Positions 12,072 to 22,800 of a stretch of DNA of 64,000 nt are shown here, piece after piece. The notes under the pieces are model-generated. The model did not search any database, was not told the DNA's origin, and saw only the letters and a list, made by a program, of their open reading frames with translations. The DNA comes from Maylandia zebra (taxonomy: Eukaryota; Chordata; Actinopteri; Cichliformes; Cichlidae), in assembly GCF_041146795.1 (NCBI RefSeq), contig NC_135184.1, positions 8,732,967-8,796,966 on the forward strand, given 5' to 3'. Both the position numbers and the translations under genes were made by a program. Positions within the stretch are counted from its first letter, which is position 1. Every line of letters begins with the position of its first letter.

Positions 12072-12891
12072 CCTCGGGTGTTGTGTCATGCGTTTTGTCA
12101 GTCTGTTTCTAAAGGACACATCAAACTGTTTTTTCCAGTATTTGTAAAAGTCAAGAGTTAATTCAGTGCTTTTGATGGTGTTGTAATGTCCACAGAGTCA
12201 TATCAGCTCTGTTGCTGGACAGGCATTGCTATACCTAACCACTGCCAGCTCAATGTTACATCAACTCTTGCAAAATGCCTCTCTGTACACGAGTTTTTTG
12301 TCTGATTGCTGTTAATTTGGCATACGCAGGATTCCCCACACAAAGTCCTATCCACACAACAGGCACATTTCCACCTGAGCTGCACATCCATTGGTCTGCA
12401 ATTTTCTATTGTGATGGATGGGAAAATTGCTCATGCTCTGCAGGATCCAAGACTGAATTTGTTTATAGACTGTTTGCACTAAACCCTGCGGAATTTCTTC
12501 TAATTTTTGGGAGTAAAAAAAAGAAATGGGGGGGGTAATAGAAGTATTGGCTGTTTCATTCCCCTACAAACAACAAGCACTCTGGCTCATAGTTGTTGAT
12601 GCATTTCCAATGCACAATGTTCCATCTTTTAGTTTTGCTCTGATAACATCACCATAATGATATTTTGACGAGATAACTTGCACGAAACAAATGGGGGATG
12701 AAAAGCGGGAGTTCCCACTGTTTCTATGAGACATTAAGTCACTGATGATTATGCGGCGGCAGCACCCCCTACCGTTTGGCAAATTATTACACCACAGAGC
12801 TGCGGTCCTGATGCTGAGGGGTGGTGAGGATGCTGCGCAGGGCTGGGAGGGGGAGTATAAACCCGGTTTTGATAGAAAAAACGGTGCCTCA
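12072..12891. other. Intergenic DNA left of the tRNA gene
   Basis: No gene is seen. The last 40 bases before the tRNA contain GTATAAACCC at 12855-12864, a TATA-like element about 30 bases upstream that may assist Pol III initiation. Confidence 0.5.
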
Positions 12892-12965
12892 GTCTCTGTG
12901 GCGCAATGGAATAGCGCGCTGGACTTCTAATCCAGAGGCTCCGGGTTCGAGTCCCGGCAGAGATG
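12892..12965 (+). tRNA. tRNA-Arg (anticodon TCT), intronless
   Basis: All four arms fold. The acceptor stem pairs 12892-12898 with 12958-12964, including one G-U closing pair, and G12965 is the discriminator. The D stem is GCGC/GCGC (12901-12904, 12914-12917). The anticodon stem CTGGA/TCCAG encloses CTTCTAA, giving anticodon TCT (12926-12928) for AGA codons. The T stem CCGGG/CCCGG encloses TTCGAGT. Internal A box TGGCGCAATGG and B box GGTTCGAGTCC are intact. At 74 nt it has a five-base variable loop and no intron after position 37. CCA is not encoded, as expected in a eukaryote. It is very probably functional. Confidence 0.97.
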
Positions 12966-12988
12966 TGGATGTAAGGATCCGGCTGTAA

Positions 12989-12995
12989 TTTTTTT
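12989..12995 (+). terminator. Pol III T-run terminator of tRNA-Arg
   Basis: A run of seven T residues begins 24 bases after the tRNA 3' end. This is the expected Pol III stop signal and implies a short 3' trailer for RNase Z removal. Confidence 0.85.
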
Positions 12996-14759
12996 CCTTT
13001 AATGAGAAGGGTTCGGAATAAAGCTTACTTTTTTTTTAAATGTTCTTTGCAGATAAGATGTGCATAACAGAGCTGCTCTGTACTGTCGACGACAAGGGTG
13101 GATTGGTGGAAAGAAGATGATTCATAGTCGTGTTTATTTTGCAGAAGCTCAAAAACAGTGCATCTGGCCTGGTAATTTCACAGGAGCCAAGTCACCGCGC
13201 AAAGGTCATCTCATCTATGCAGATTTGAAATAGGGAAAAGGCGTGAAACCATAGCAGAACTTCACGGGGCTTCCTTCCCAGCTTTACTGTCCAGGCTGCG
13301 CGCTAAGTTATCACGCGAGCACATTACTGCACAGTCTCACCAGCGGACACGCGCGCACGCTCACGGTTTCGGCACCTGGGGCTGTTCGCTCATTTAAACC
13401 AGAGCAAAAAGCTTTCCTGAAGCAGCGGCAGCAGCTAAACGTTTAAAGCCTTTTGCCGTCCTCGTAACAAGTGTTTAATGATGCCAGATGCCGCGTTTCC
13501 ATCCTCCCATTCGGTTCAGAGACAGAGGGAGAGATAAAGGCTCCGGTTTACTTTGAACATAAATGACTCATAGTGCTAGAATTTTTTTTTTGTATGCAGA
13601 TTCTGTATTGAATTAAAGACCATAACTACATTGTACAGTGCGAGTGGAGAAGAAGAGTTGGTGGAAGTCATTGTGTATTTTTAAATTAAGGGAAATCAGG
13701 GTGGGGACCTTGAATCCTTTCAAGGATCCCCGAAGGTGGACTATTTCCATCTTTAAAACCCCCCAAATCTGGGAGCCCAGAGCTGATATTGTTATTTGCT
13801 TTCAGTGTGGGAAAGCAGCTGCTTGCTTGAAGATCTCTCAAACGCCACGACTCCCCTACCACTCCCCACTCCCCCCGCGCTCCCCATGGTTTTTATAATT
13901 TTTTATTTATTTATTAATTTTTTCATTCAACCCCACCTCCTCGGTTTCAGTTTGTTGCCACCACCACTGATTGGGCTGTCGTGACATCCATGTTTAACCC
14001 CATCATGCCTCCCCACACACAGACCTAATCCGCCCGCAAACTAATCCTTAATCCTCTCTGGCAAGTTGAACAACCCCTCCCCCTCCTCCCTCTCTCCCTT
14101 CCACCCTTGGATCCTGATTCCCAAACGGGACTGACGTCAAAAACGTCAAAACTACAAGGACTCTCCCCTTTAACGTTGCAAGCATATGCAAAACTCCCAA
14201 GGGTGTAGCCATTATGATGTAGAAACATTAATGGACTACTGCACAAACTGTGAAACGACAACGTCTCAGCAAAGTAGGACTTACAGTATTCTGGGAAAAT
14301 AGGGAGGAAACGGAAGTCCCACAACTCCACAAGGCCAAGGACTCGGTTAAATCATTAGGCAACCATGGAAATTATCTAACCGATGGGAAATAGTAGTGGG
14401 CCTATCTGCAAGATATAAGTAATAGCTCCAAAGCATCAATGATAAGAAACATTATACTCCACTGAGAACCGTGACAATCAGCTTCAGATGACCCGATATG
14501 AGATATGTAGGTCTGAATTCAGGAGAAGAATTTTGTACCTACTCTGTAGGCTATGGAAACTTTAGATAAAGCGAGCTTATGTACAACAGGGGATAATGAA
14601 ATTCCATAAAGGCAGATAAGGTCAGATGACTCACTGTGGGATATTATAGCAACATTACGATGATTTTTCGCTATGGTAAGATCTTACTATCCGCTCCATC
14701 TCCTTCATGCTGCTCTCAGTCAGTAGGCCCCTGCTCTGGCCCTGTTATCCCGGTGGTAC
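12996..14759. other. Intergenic/upstream region between the tRNA gene and the CADM3 leader
   Basis: No coding exon is recognised. CpG density rises at about 13265-13500 (several GCGCG and CACGCG motifs). A pyrimidine-rich stretch runs from 14050 to 14110, and a CRE palindrome follows at 14132. The position suggests distal promoter or enhancer sequence of CADM3; that function is inferred from position only. Confidence 0.45.
14132..14139 (+). promoter_or_regulatory. Full CRE palindrome
   Basis: TGACGTCA, the perfect CREB/ATF site, is followed after a few bases by a second ACGTCAA half site. It lies about 0.6 kb before the purine-rich leader and 2.7 kb before the CADM3 initiator. An 8-bp palindrome can occur by chance, so its role is inferred. 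Confidence 0.45.
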
Positions 14760-15268
14760 GGGCCAAATCGTATTAAAATCCCCTCCCTCCCTCCATCCCT
14801 CCCTCCCGTGTCCCCTCCCCTCCCGCTCGTCTTTCAGACAGTCTGTTTTTGCTGCAGTGAACGGTAGCCGTGGAGAGCGAGCTAGAGAGAGATAGAGATA
14901 CAAAGACAGAGTGAGAGAGTGAGCGGAGGGGGAAAAAGCAAGAAAAACAAGGAGTCGGGAGAAGGAACAAGGAGAGAGAAAAAAGTCGATAAAAGCAGAT
15001 TGAAAGAAGGCTCTGAACAAGCGACTGCTGCGCATCAAAGGAGGGACCTTACTGGGGACCTTATTGGAGACCAGCATCAACAAAACCCGACTCCGGAGGC
15101 GGACTATACCGGTGTGTGAGCGTGTGGTTATTGCCGTGCAATGTTTCACAGTTTGTATTAATGTACAGGGTTAGGATGTAGCCTGTAGGGCGGACAGGAG
15201 ACACCTGTCAGTGGTGACGCTTTTCCGTCTCCAGGAATGTGTCCGTGTGCGCACTGCGAGTCTCCCTT

Positions 15269-15290
15269 CTCTCTCTCTCTCTCTCTCTCT
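15269..15290 (+). repeat. (CT)11 microsatellite
   Basis: Perfect CT dinucleotide run within the CADM3 leader region; it may act as a GAGA-type element. Confidence 0.9.
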
Positions 15291-16416
15291 GTAATCCGTT
15301 ATGCCTGCCCAGGGAGAGAAGTGTATAATCCCTGAGTGTTTCATAATTTACTCTAAATGTACGTTTTGTTGTCGGGCTGTCTGCGCTGTTCCCGACTCCT
15401 CTCCTCTCCTCCTTTTTTTTCTTTCCGCGCTCTTTTGCAGAAAAAAAGATCGTAACTCGCGGGGTGTGCAGCAGCCACCTCTCTCCAGCCTTTTCAAGAG
15501 TCTCCCAAATTCTCAAGAGCACCAGATTTTTCTGCAAGCGCGGGAGAAGGACTGGTTTTCCGACCTGAGAACCAGTCCTCTGGTGCTCTCGCGGTCCGTT
15601 GCAGCAATGCAGGTAGCCATGCGCGAGCTGTTGTTGTTTTCATTATTGTTGTTATTATTTTTATTGTCGTCATCTTTATTGGTTTCACTCTCCACGTTAA
15701 GCGTAAGCAAAGAACTTCTGTTCTTCGCGCTCAGTTTCCGCGTTATTTCCCATGGATACACTTGGTCCAGTTTTGTTTTCGCTTCTCGCCATCACTCAAC
15801 AGAAAGGGCTGGAGCAACAATAAACATAGACACCCCCCACCCCGTCTCTAGTCCCCAACATCCCTTTCCCATGACATGCCCCCCCTCCTCCACGTCCCCC
15901 CTCCGCTCCATTACTCCATCCCACCCCTTGTCCCCGCCCTAACCGCCCGCTCGTGCGTCCGTCCCGCAGCCAACGTTACAGCCCCGGTTCCCTCTCGGCG
16001 ATGACAATGAGGGAGCCGTCCACAGATGGACCGAGGGCTCACCTCTGCGCAAGCTACTGCTATTTTAAGGAATCTGCGTGAGAGAAAGAGGAAGAGAAGG
16101 AGTGCGAGAGAGAGAGAGAGTGAGAGCGAGTGCCAGAGAAGCTATTAAGCACGACGGTCCGTCTCCGGTCTAGTGCAAAGCGCACCGTGTATTCTCAGCG
16201 GGCGGCAGGTGTATCTCTCCGCTGCTGCTGTGTCTTTCATTGTCTTTCCTCTTCTCCTTTTTTCTTTCACTGCCAATTGTGGGAATGTTGCTTAGCGTTA
16301 TTTTTAATTAGAGTGAGTTAGTTGGAGCTCGAAAATGGCCCCAGAAACATTCGTTTTCCTTCTTTCCACATGCGCACAGCTTGTTAAAGTGGAATAAATT
16401 GACAGTAATATGAACA

Positions 16417-16435
16417 CCCCCCCCCCCCCCCCCCC
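16417..16435 (+). repeat. C19 homopolymer followed by CACCACCACCCCC
   Basis: Nineteen consecutive C residues, continued by CAC units. On the minus strand this is a G19 tract with clear G-quadruplex potential about 370 bases before the CADM3 start codon. Confidence 0.9.
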
Positions 16436-16799
16436 ACCACCACCCCCATTCGTCTCGTCTCCCCTCATTAACACTTAAACATCGCCACCATCTCCGTCTA
16501 CTCCTCTGTTTGGCTCTATCACCGCCCACTCTCTCCTTACTCCCACCTCCCTCAATCAGTCGTCGGTATAGTATGACACAACCAGATCGATGAATACCCA
16601 TGGAGCAACGCGTGAGTAACGGGTGGGCCAAGCGTTTATTCAGCTGCAGCCAACCAGTGGCAGGGGATGCAATTAGTGGCCAGTTGGCCTTGCCTGCTTG
16701 TTTTCTTTATCTCACCATTGCTTTCCCTGCAGGTGACACTCCAGAGCTCCTCTGCCCTCCTGAGGATTCAGTGAGACAGGCGGATCTGTGTGCCCGAAC

Positions 16800-16890
16800 A
16801 TGGCCTTCCCATCAGCCCCCTTTGCATTATGGAGTGTCAGCTTATTGACAGTACTCTTCACAGCTGCGGTTCACAGCAATACTAGCTTTG
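16800..16890 (+). CDS. cadm3: cadm3 exon with start codon (signal peptide)
   Basis: ATG in strong context (AACATGG), 30 codons plus one base, donor TTTG|GTAAGC. The exon begins at 16733 after a good acceptor (TTTCCCTGCAG). The 67 bases before the ATG contain no other ATG, which supports this start. The peptide itself is not conserved enough to name the gene; assignment depends on the matching phase and on the downstream Ig exon. Confidence 0.82.
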
Positions 16891-19800
16891 GTAAGCACAT
16901 CTCTCTCCCTCTGTATCTGTCTGCCTCTTACTGTCTCTCCCTGGGCCCCTGACCTCCCTGACCCTCTCTCTCTGTCTCTTGTGGTGGCCCTTATCTGTTT
17001 ACTTGAGGCTTTTTCGTTGTTTCCTGTATTATGACAAGGGAATCAGAGCAGCGTTAATAAGCACATGGGACACTCCCACCTCCCCAGACCCCAGTGGGAT
17101 TTCTGCTGTTGTTTTTTAGGAATGTGTGTGACTCGCACGTGGGTGTAGGGCTCAGCAGTGCATTGCAGGTCCTTTGCCAGAGTAGCACACTGCCCAGTAA
17201 CTTCCTCTTCTTTTTCTCTCTCAGTGACATCTTAAATGACTTGCATAAGGTCGCTTAAGATGCAAAAACACAGGCAAACACTCATCATTAGCAGTCTTGG
17301 ATGTTTACCTGCTTAGCATCTCTCTGTCTTTCTCATGAGTATACACTTGGAGATAAAGAGCGATTGTCTTGTGCTTTCTCAGGTAGGGGCAAAGCAGCGT
17401 GCAAACTCTTATACAGACATATGACAGTCCTTATGGCTGAAGCTCAAACTGCGATGAGCTGGGTGCGGCTCAAAGCGGATGGTAAGAGAGGATTTGATGA
17501 GAGAAGCACTTTGTAATGATATCATCCTTGCTGTGAGTGGCGAGAATATACAGACCGATGTGCTTTCCAATTACATAACACTCAAGTGACTGACTGCTGG
17601 TAATACAACCTTTAGAGGACGAGTTTTGCCAGTGGTAAAATGGTGCGTCACCACTGGCCCTCAATCCACAGAAAATTGATTGACATAGGTAGAATCCTGT
17701 CGGCATGTTTCTCATTACACTTGGTATTTTTTTGCACAGAGTTTGACAAAGAACTGTAAGACAATATAGCAGGTAATAAGGCTCCTAATAGATGTTCCCT
17801 GATTTGCATTTCCAATATATATTCTCAGAGGCCCCTTGTATTCACTTATGCACACCCACACTATTTCACAAATCTGAATGCACCTGTGAATACACACTGC
17901 ATGCATATGCATGGAGAAATACACAGTATACGCCCATAGATATGCACGCACACAGACTACATTTACTGTACTTTGAATTTGTTTATCCACATCAGCTGTT
18001 TTTATTTTCTGTTGAAATAGGTATACTTGAGTTTCCGTGCATTTATGAATTCAATTTGGGGGAGCGAAGGATTGTCGGTGTGAGCTCACATTGGTCAGTG
18101 CGGTAGAAAGTGAGAAACAATATGGGTATGTCTAGAAGTTGGGATCAGGCCGCTGTAATACAAATGCAAATGGAAGCATGTCAAAACCTTTAGAGTTGCT
18201 GAAGATGAGAAATGCACAAACAATCACCTCAGACTGAGGCACTGATGATGAAACATCAATCTCCTGTCAGGATGCTGACCCCAACTGTGTAGTTCGTCAT
18301 TGAAACCCAGGCGCTGGTTCGTTATTTGGGTCCGAAAATGATTTTGGCTCGCATTCACACGCATGTCACATTTGATTAAGGTGTGCCTGGAGGGAGGCCT
18401 GACCATGCGTGACCAATTCTTGCTTTGGTCTCACCTAAGTGCTGTTTTACATTATCATGTCAGTCAAGGAGAGTAATTAAGCCTGGGACGTCTGACAGCA
18501 TTTAGGAGATGAGAAAACACGTCAAAGAGCACAGCTGAGAGATGGGAAGCAACCGTGGAGTGCTGAGTTAACAATTTTGGCATCCATGTCTTTTTGTCAG
18601 TAATATGTGTCATCAAATAATGATCAAGTACTTGTATTAATTCCACAGAAACCAAATTAATAATATCACTGCAGTGAAATCAGTCAGAATCACTTGTCAA
18701 AAATGTTTGAAAATATATTTTTTGCACCATATAGAAATGCATTAATCAGAAGAAGACCGGATACTTTTTTATCAGTAGTATTGAAATTTGTCTTAGTGGC
18801 CTTGATGCAAGAAATAATGAAAAGTTGTAGATTTTCCCACTGGCAAACAAGGAACCCAGCTTTTATTCAACACATACAACACCAAGGAACAATGCCAAAA
18901 AATTCAAGATACAGAAAAATAGATATATTCATGAATAAATCTTGTGTTTGCTGCTTTGTTCTTGACATTTGAGTAATGTGGTAAGCAATGGTGTTGCAGT
19001 TATAGAGGGAAATGTAGTGCATAAGCCGCAAAGCACCAGCCCATCACTCACATCCGCTCCGATCTGTCTGAATGTTGTGACACAGCAGCAGAGCTGTTAG
19101 TAGAAGGTGGAGTAGGGTGGGTCATGCCGTCATAATGGAGATCTCCATGCTAAGTGGCCTTGCAAGAGAAGGGTCTACTTAGCTTAAATAATTCAGTGTT
19201 ATGTATCAGAGAGGAAAACGATTAGCTCAGCAAGTCAACGTTAAAGCAGATGAGCCATCAGAGTAGGACCGTCTATTATTGTTATACTCAGAGTCCACAG
19301 TGGATTAAAAATATGTTGACTGTTTGTCTCTTATCATCGGTCAGAGAGGTACAATTAAGAAAAAAGAAATACTTTCCCAGGACATATGGGGTTGATCATG
19401 TATTATGATAGCGTTCATGATAGTTTAAACTCTTGATCAATCCTGGACTTCCATTTGATGTATGTCAAAGTCATGGAAAGGACAGCACTAACTCTGCTCT
19501 GGATTTATCTGTGGCCAGGCATCCTTGGAGCATGTGAACGAATCAGGGAGACACTAATTGCACGCCATTTGACATATCCATTTCCACAGCTGGATGTGCA
19601 GCCATGCGCTGTAGATGGAAAGTGCCTCTCAGAAGGGCACAGATTAGGCATGCAATTGGCCGGCTGTGCCCTGGTTCTGTACCGCTGACCCAGTTGCCAC
19701 AGGACTGCTGTGTAGTGTGAGGGTCCGTCTGCTGAAGCACTCAGTTGACAGCACGTAGAACAGTGTGCTGCGACCTCCAATCAACCACCTGGCCCTCAAC

Positions 19801-22800
19801 GCTATGGCAGCCTGATGGCAGTCTGATCTCAGACTCCAGTAGAGTGTTTGCATTCATGGCAGGAAACATGCCTAATAGTTTATTTACTTCAGCGAGTTCT
19901 GCTAGTCAGAAACACTGAATGAATCCCGATGCTTCCAGCTGAGGCTAGTAATGGATAAGGATTAAAGGACGGGAGCAGTGTGGACCAGTTGTTAGTGTGG
20001 TAAGATTTATAGGCGGGAGGGCTCTGCGTGTGTGTGTCTCTGCCAGTGGTTCACTTTATACTGCTACAGAATGGGTTCCTTTCCCCCAGGAGCAGCTCTT
20101 TCTCATTGGCTAAAAGCCCACTTCCTGTGTGTGTTGCTGTTGTTTGGTGTTGACTTCCTGTGTGCCAAGATGGGGGAACATTTGGCTAATACACAGTACG
20201 GCTAGCACACAATAGCAGTAGGCGGTTTGGATGGGAGGCCTCTGCCTGTTAACAAGGCTGACTGATAAGCAGTGACTCATTAACAAGCCGAGGTACACAG
20301 AGCCTGGGGGAATTACCGCCTAGCCACTGTGACATTAATAAGAGGCCTAAGCTATTTTTCCATTTGGCTCCACTGGCATGGGGCTAAACCAGTGGTTTCC
20401 AATCTCAGTGCTGGCTATTTATTTCCTCCAGTGCTCTTCTATTACTTTCAGCCACTGGTTACCTGGTCTGATTGGAGTGTGGGCTGATCAGTATTGTCAA
20501 TGTGGGCTGTAGCTAATGACATCTGCCGCTTCAATAGAAAAACCAGACAGCCCTCATTAGTTTTCTGCAGATTCATTCAGAAACATCTGGGGAGGAGCCC
20601 AATTAATTATTCTTATACTAATCATGCCAGTTAGTTAACAATATGTTTGTCTTTTAAGAGAAAAACGACAATGACATAATCTAGCACATATCCTAGATTT
20701 GAATCTGTGAAACTGAAGGAGATTGTGACACTACATGGATCCAATTAAGCATCTAAAATACACATGCTAAAACATGTAGTAAAGCTCCAGGAGACTGTCT
20801 GCTATCGGAATTTTAAATCTAAAGCCATATTACTTCTATTGTCTTGTGTGTTTATTCTTCTCTGATCCTTTAAGTGTTTTCTTGTCCAGATCAGTTTTCT
20901 GATTATAAATTGGATTCTGATTGGCTGGCATTAGTTTGAAACAGATTCACATCTGGCAGAAAACCAATTATTTCTCCTGTTCATCATGCCGATTAATTAG
21001 TGTGCTGTGGCTGATTGATTAAACTTCCAACAAAGCTCTAACCATGAGCACTAGAGCCCCCGGGAATGATTTGCATCACACATTGTACACATTGCTGTTT
21101 CTTCATGTTATACTCATACATCTCTCGACATGCTGAAACATTACACATGCGTAAGCGGCAGGAAGAGAAGGTCACAGTTCAACAAGGCAAAAGTGTTGAT
21201 AAGTCATTTGTAGCTAAATTAAGCAGAATTAAAATGCAGTGGCGCGCCAGTATCTTCGGATGTTAGAAGTATCAACTGCACCCAAACAAGACTCTATTAG
21301 ACCTCATCAATCTGAAGCAGATCTCATCCACCCAGGCTCTCTCAGGCAAAGTGAGATTACATCAGAACAGATCAGTCTTGCATGCTGCCATCATAATAAC
21401 AGCAAATGCCATTAAGAAACCAAAAGAAAGAAGTGCTCTTGAGATTTTGATGAGCGGCAACGCATTCGTTGCCCTCTCTGGTGCTTCGCAGAAGACACAT
21501 CACCTTGCAGCAACTCAGGGTTGTGAAAAATAGGGGTCCCGCATTTACAGAGCAGCCAGCTTCAAAACCATCACCTCACAAACACACTACAGATTAAACA
21601 AACCTAACAACAACAACAACAGCGTCAGCCTTGAAATAAATTAATTTACCATGTTTCCACCAACAAGAGCCCGTATTGTGTTCAGCACTCATCTGGCTTT
21701 TCCTTTGATCAAGGCCCTCGCGCTCATTCCCCCATTCCTACCTGCCTGCTTTTCTCATGTTATCTGCTGAAATTCTCTGGCGGGTATTTTAATTGATTGC
21801 TGCAGGGGTGGAAATCACCAATGGTGTCATTAGCGCATGGGTGGTCAGACCAAGGGCTTCCTGGAAAGGTGTATCTGTTTGTTGAAGCACATCACTGTGC
21901 TGTGTGTAAACTCCAACTATGACCGGGTGCTGGAAGATTCGAGTGCATGGCTGTAAAGCGAAGCATTTGTATTGATTGACTCTGAGTGCTGAGGGTTCCC
22001 CCTGAGCGCAGGAGCTCCACCAATGAAAGAGCGGAGGTTGCTCTTATATATTGCCTCTTTTTAATGATGCCATCACTTCAGCTTGTGGTAGAGAGTGTGT
22101 CTGTGGGGGGATCTTATCACTGATACCACAACCATAAAGCCATTTCAATTCACCTGTGTGTTGTGTAGGGAACTCTACCTAGTTCTGCTGAGGATATCAC
22201 TGTCCATTGACTGGATGGTGAGTCTTATTGAGCCTCTAATATAACTGTCAAATATAGAACCAGTTTAGGAAAAGGACTGTGAAGCAGTTCTTCAGATTAG
22301 TACTTAATGTAGTATAAAGTCTCACGAGAATAAGGAGAATAAATCTGATGTCTGACACTTTTTCTTTAGCGCTATTAAAGTGAATCAGCAGACAGAGTGA
22401 CAAGGTCTTTGAATCTGTGTCCTTCATCAGCACATGCGGCAAAGTTTTTTTTAATAGCTTTACCATCGACTGGCTGATTATCAGTTCAACTGAGTGCCAG
22501 TTGGATCCTAAAATCGGATACAATTACTTTTTAGTGGTATATTATTGTGCCGGAGCAGAGTTGAATATTGCCTCCTATACACAGCATATTTATTTATTGT
22601 TTTAGTTGCAAGTTTATTGTTTACAGAGATATGTTTTCTGCATTGAAACTATTGGACAGTATCATTATTAAAGTTTTTGCATTGTAACACAGCCACTGCT
22701 CAGTGGAATTCATTTATGGTTCCACTGCACTGCTGCACTCCTTATGCCTCCCAATCATATTGTACCACCCTGCTTGAATGCTCATAGCTTCTATATATAC

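Larger units (their letters stand above)
14760..16799 (+). promoter_or_regulatory. cadm3: Probable CADM3 promoter / 5' UTR region
   Basis: The segment differs sharply from its flanks. It has C-rich CCCTCCCT blocks (14780-14825), then a strongly purine-rich GAGAGA stretch (14870-15010), then CpG-rich DNA to about 16650. A plausible noncoding exon ends at a donor-like CCG|GTGTGTGAG near 15111, and another donor-like GTGAGT is at 16612. A polypyrimidine tract and CTGCAG acceptor ending at 16732 opens the exon that holds the start codon, so at least one upstream noncoding exon is likely. The start site cannot be fixed from sequence alone. Confidence 0.5.

Noticed and set aside
15301..15942. 213-codon open frame in the CADM3 leader region
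   Set aside because: Leu/Ser-rich and Pro/Ser-rich low complexity over CpG-rich leader DNA, with overlapping frames on the other strand. No family resemblance.
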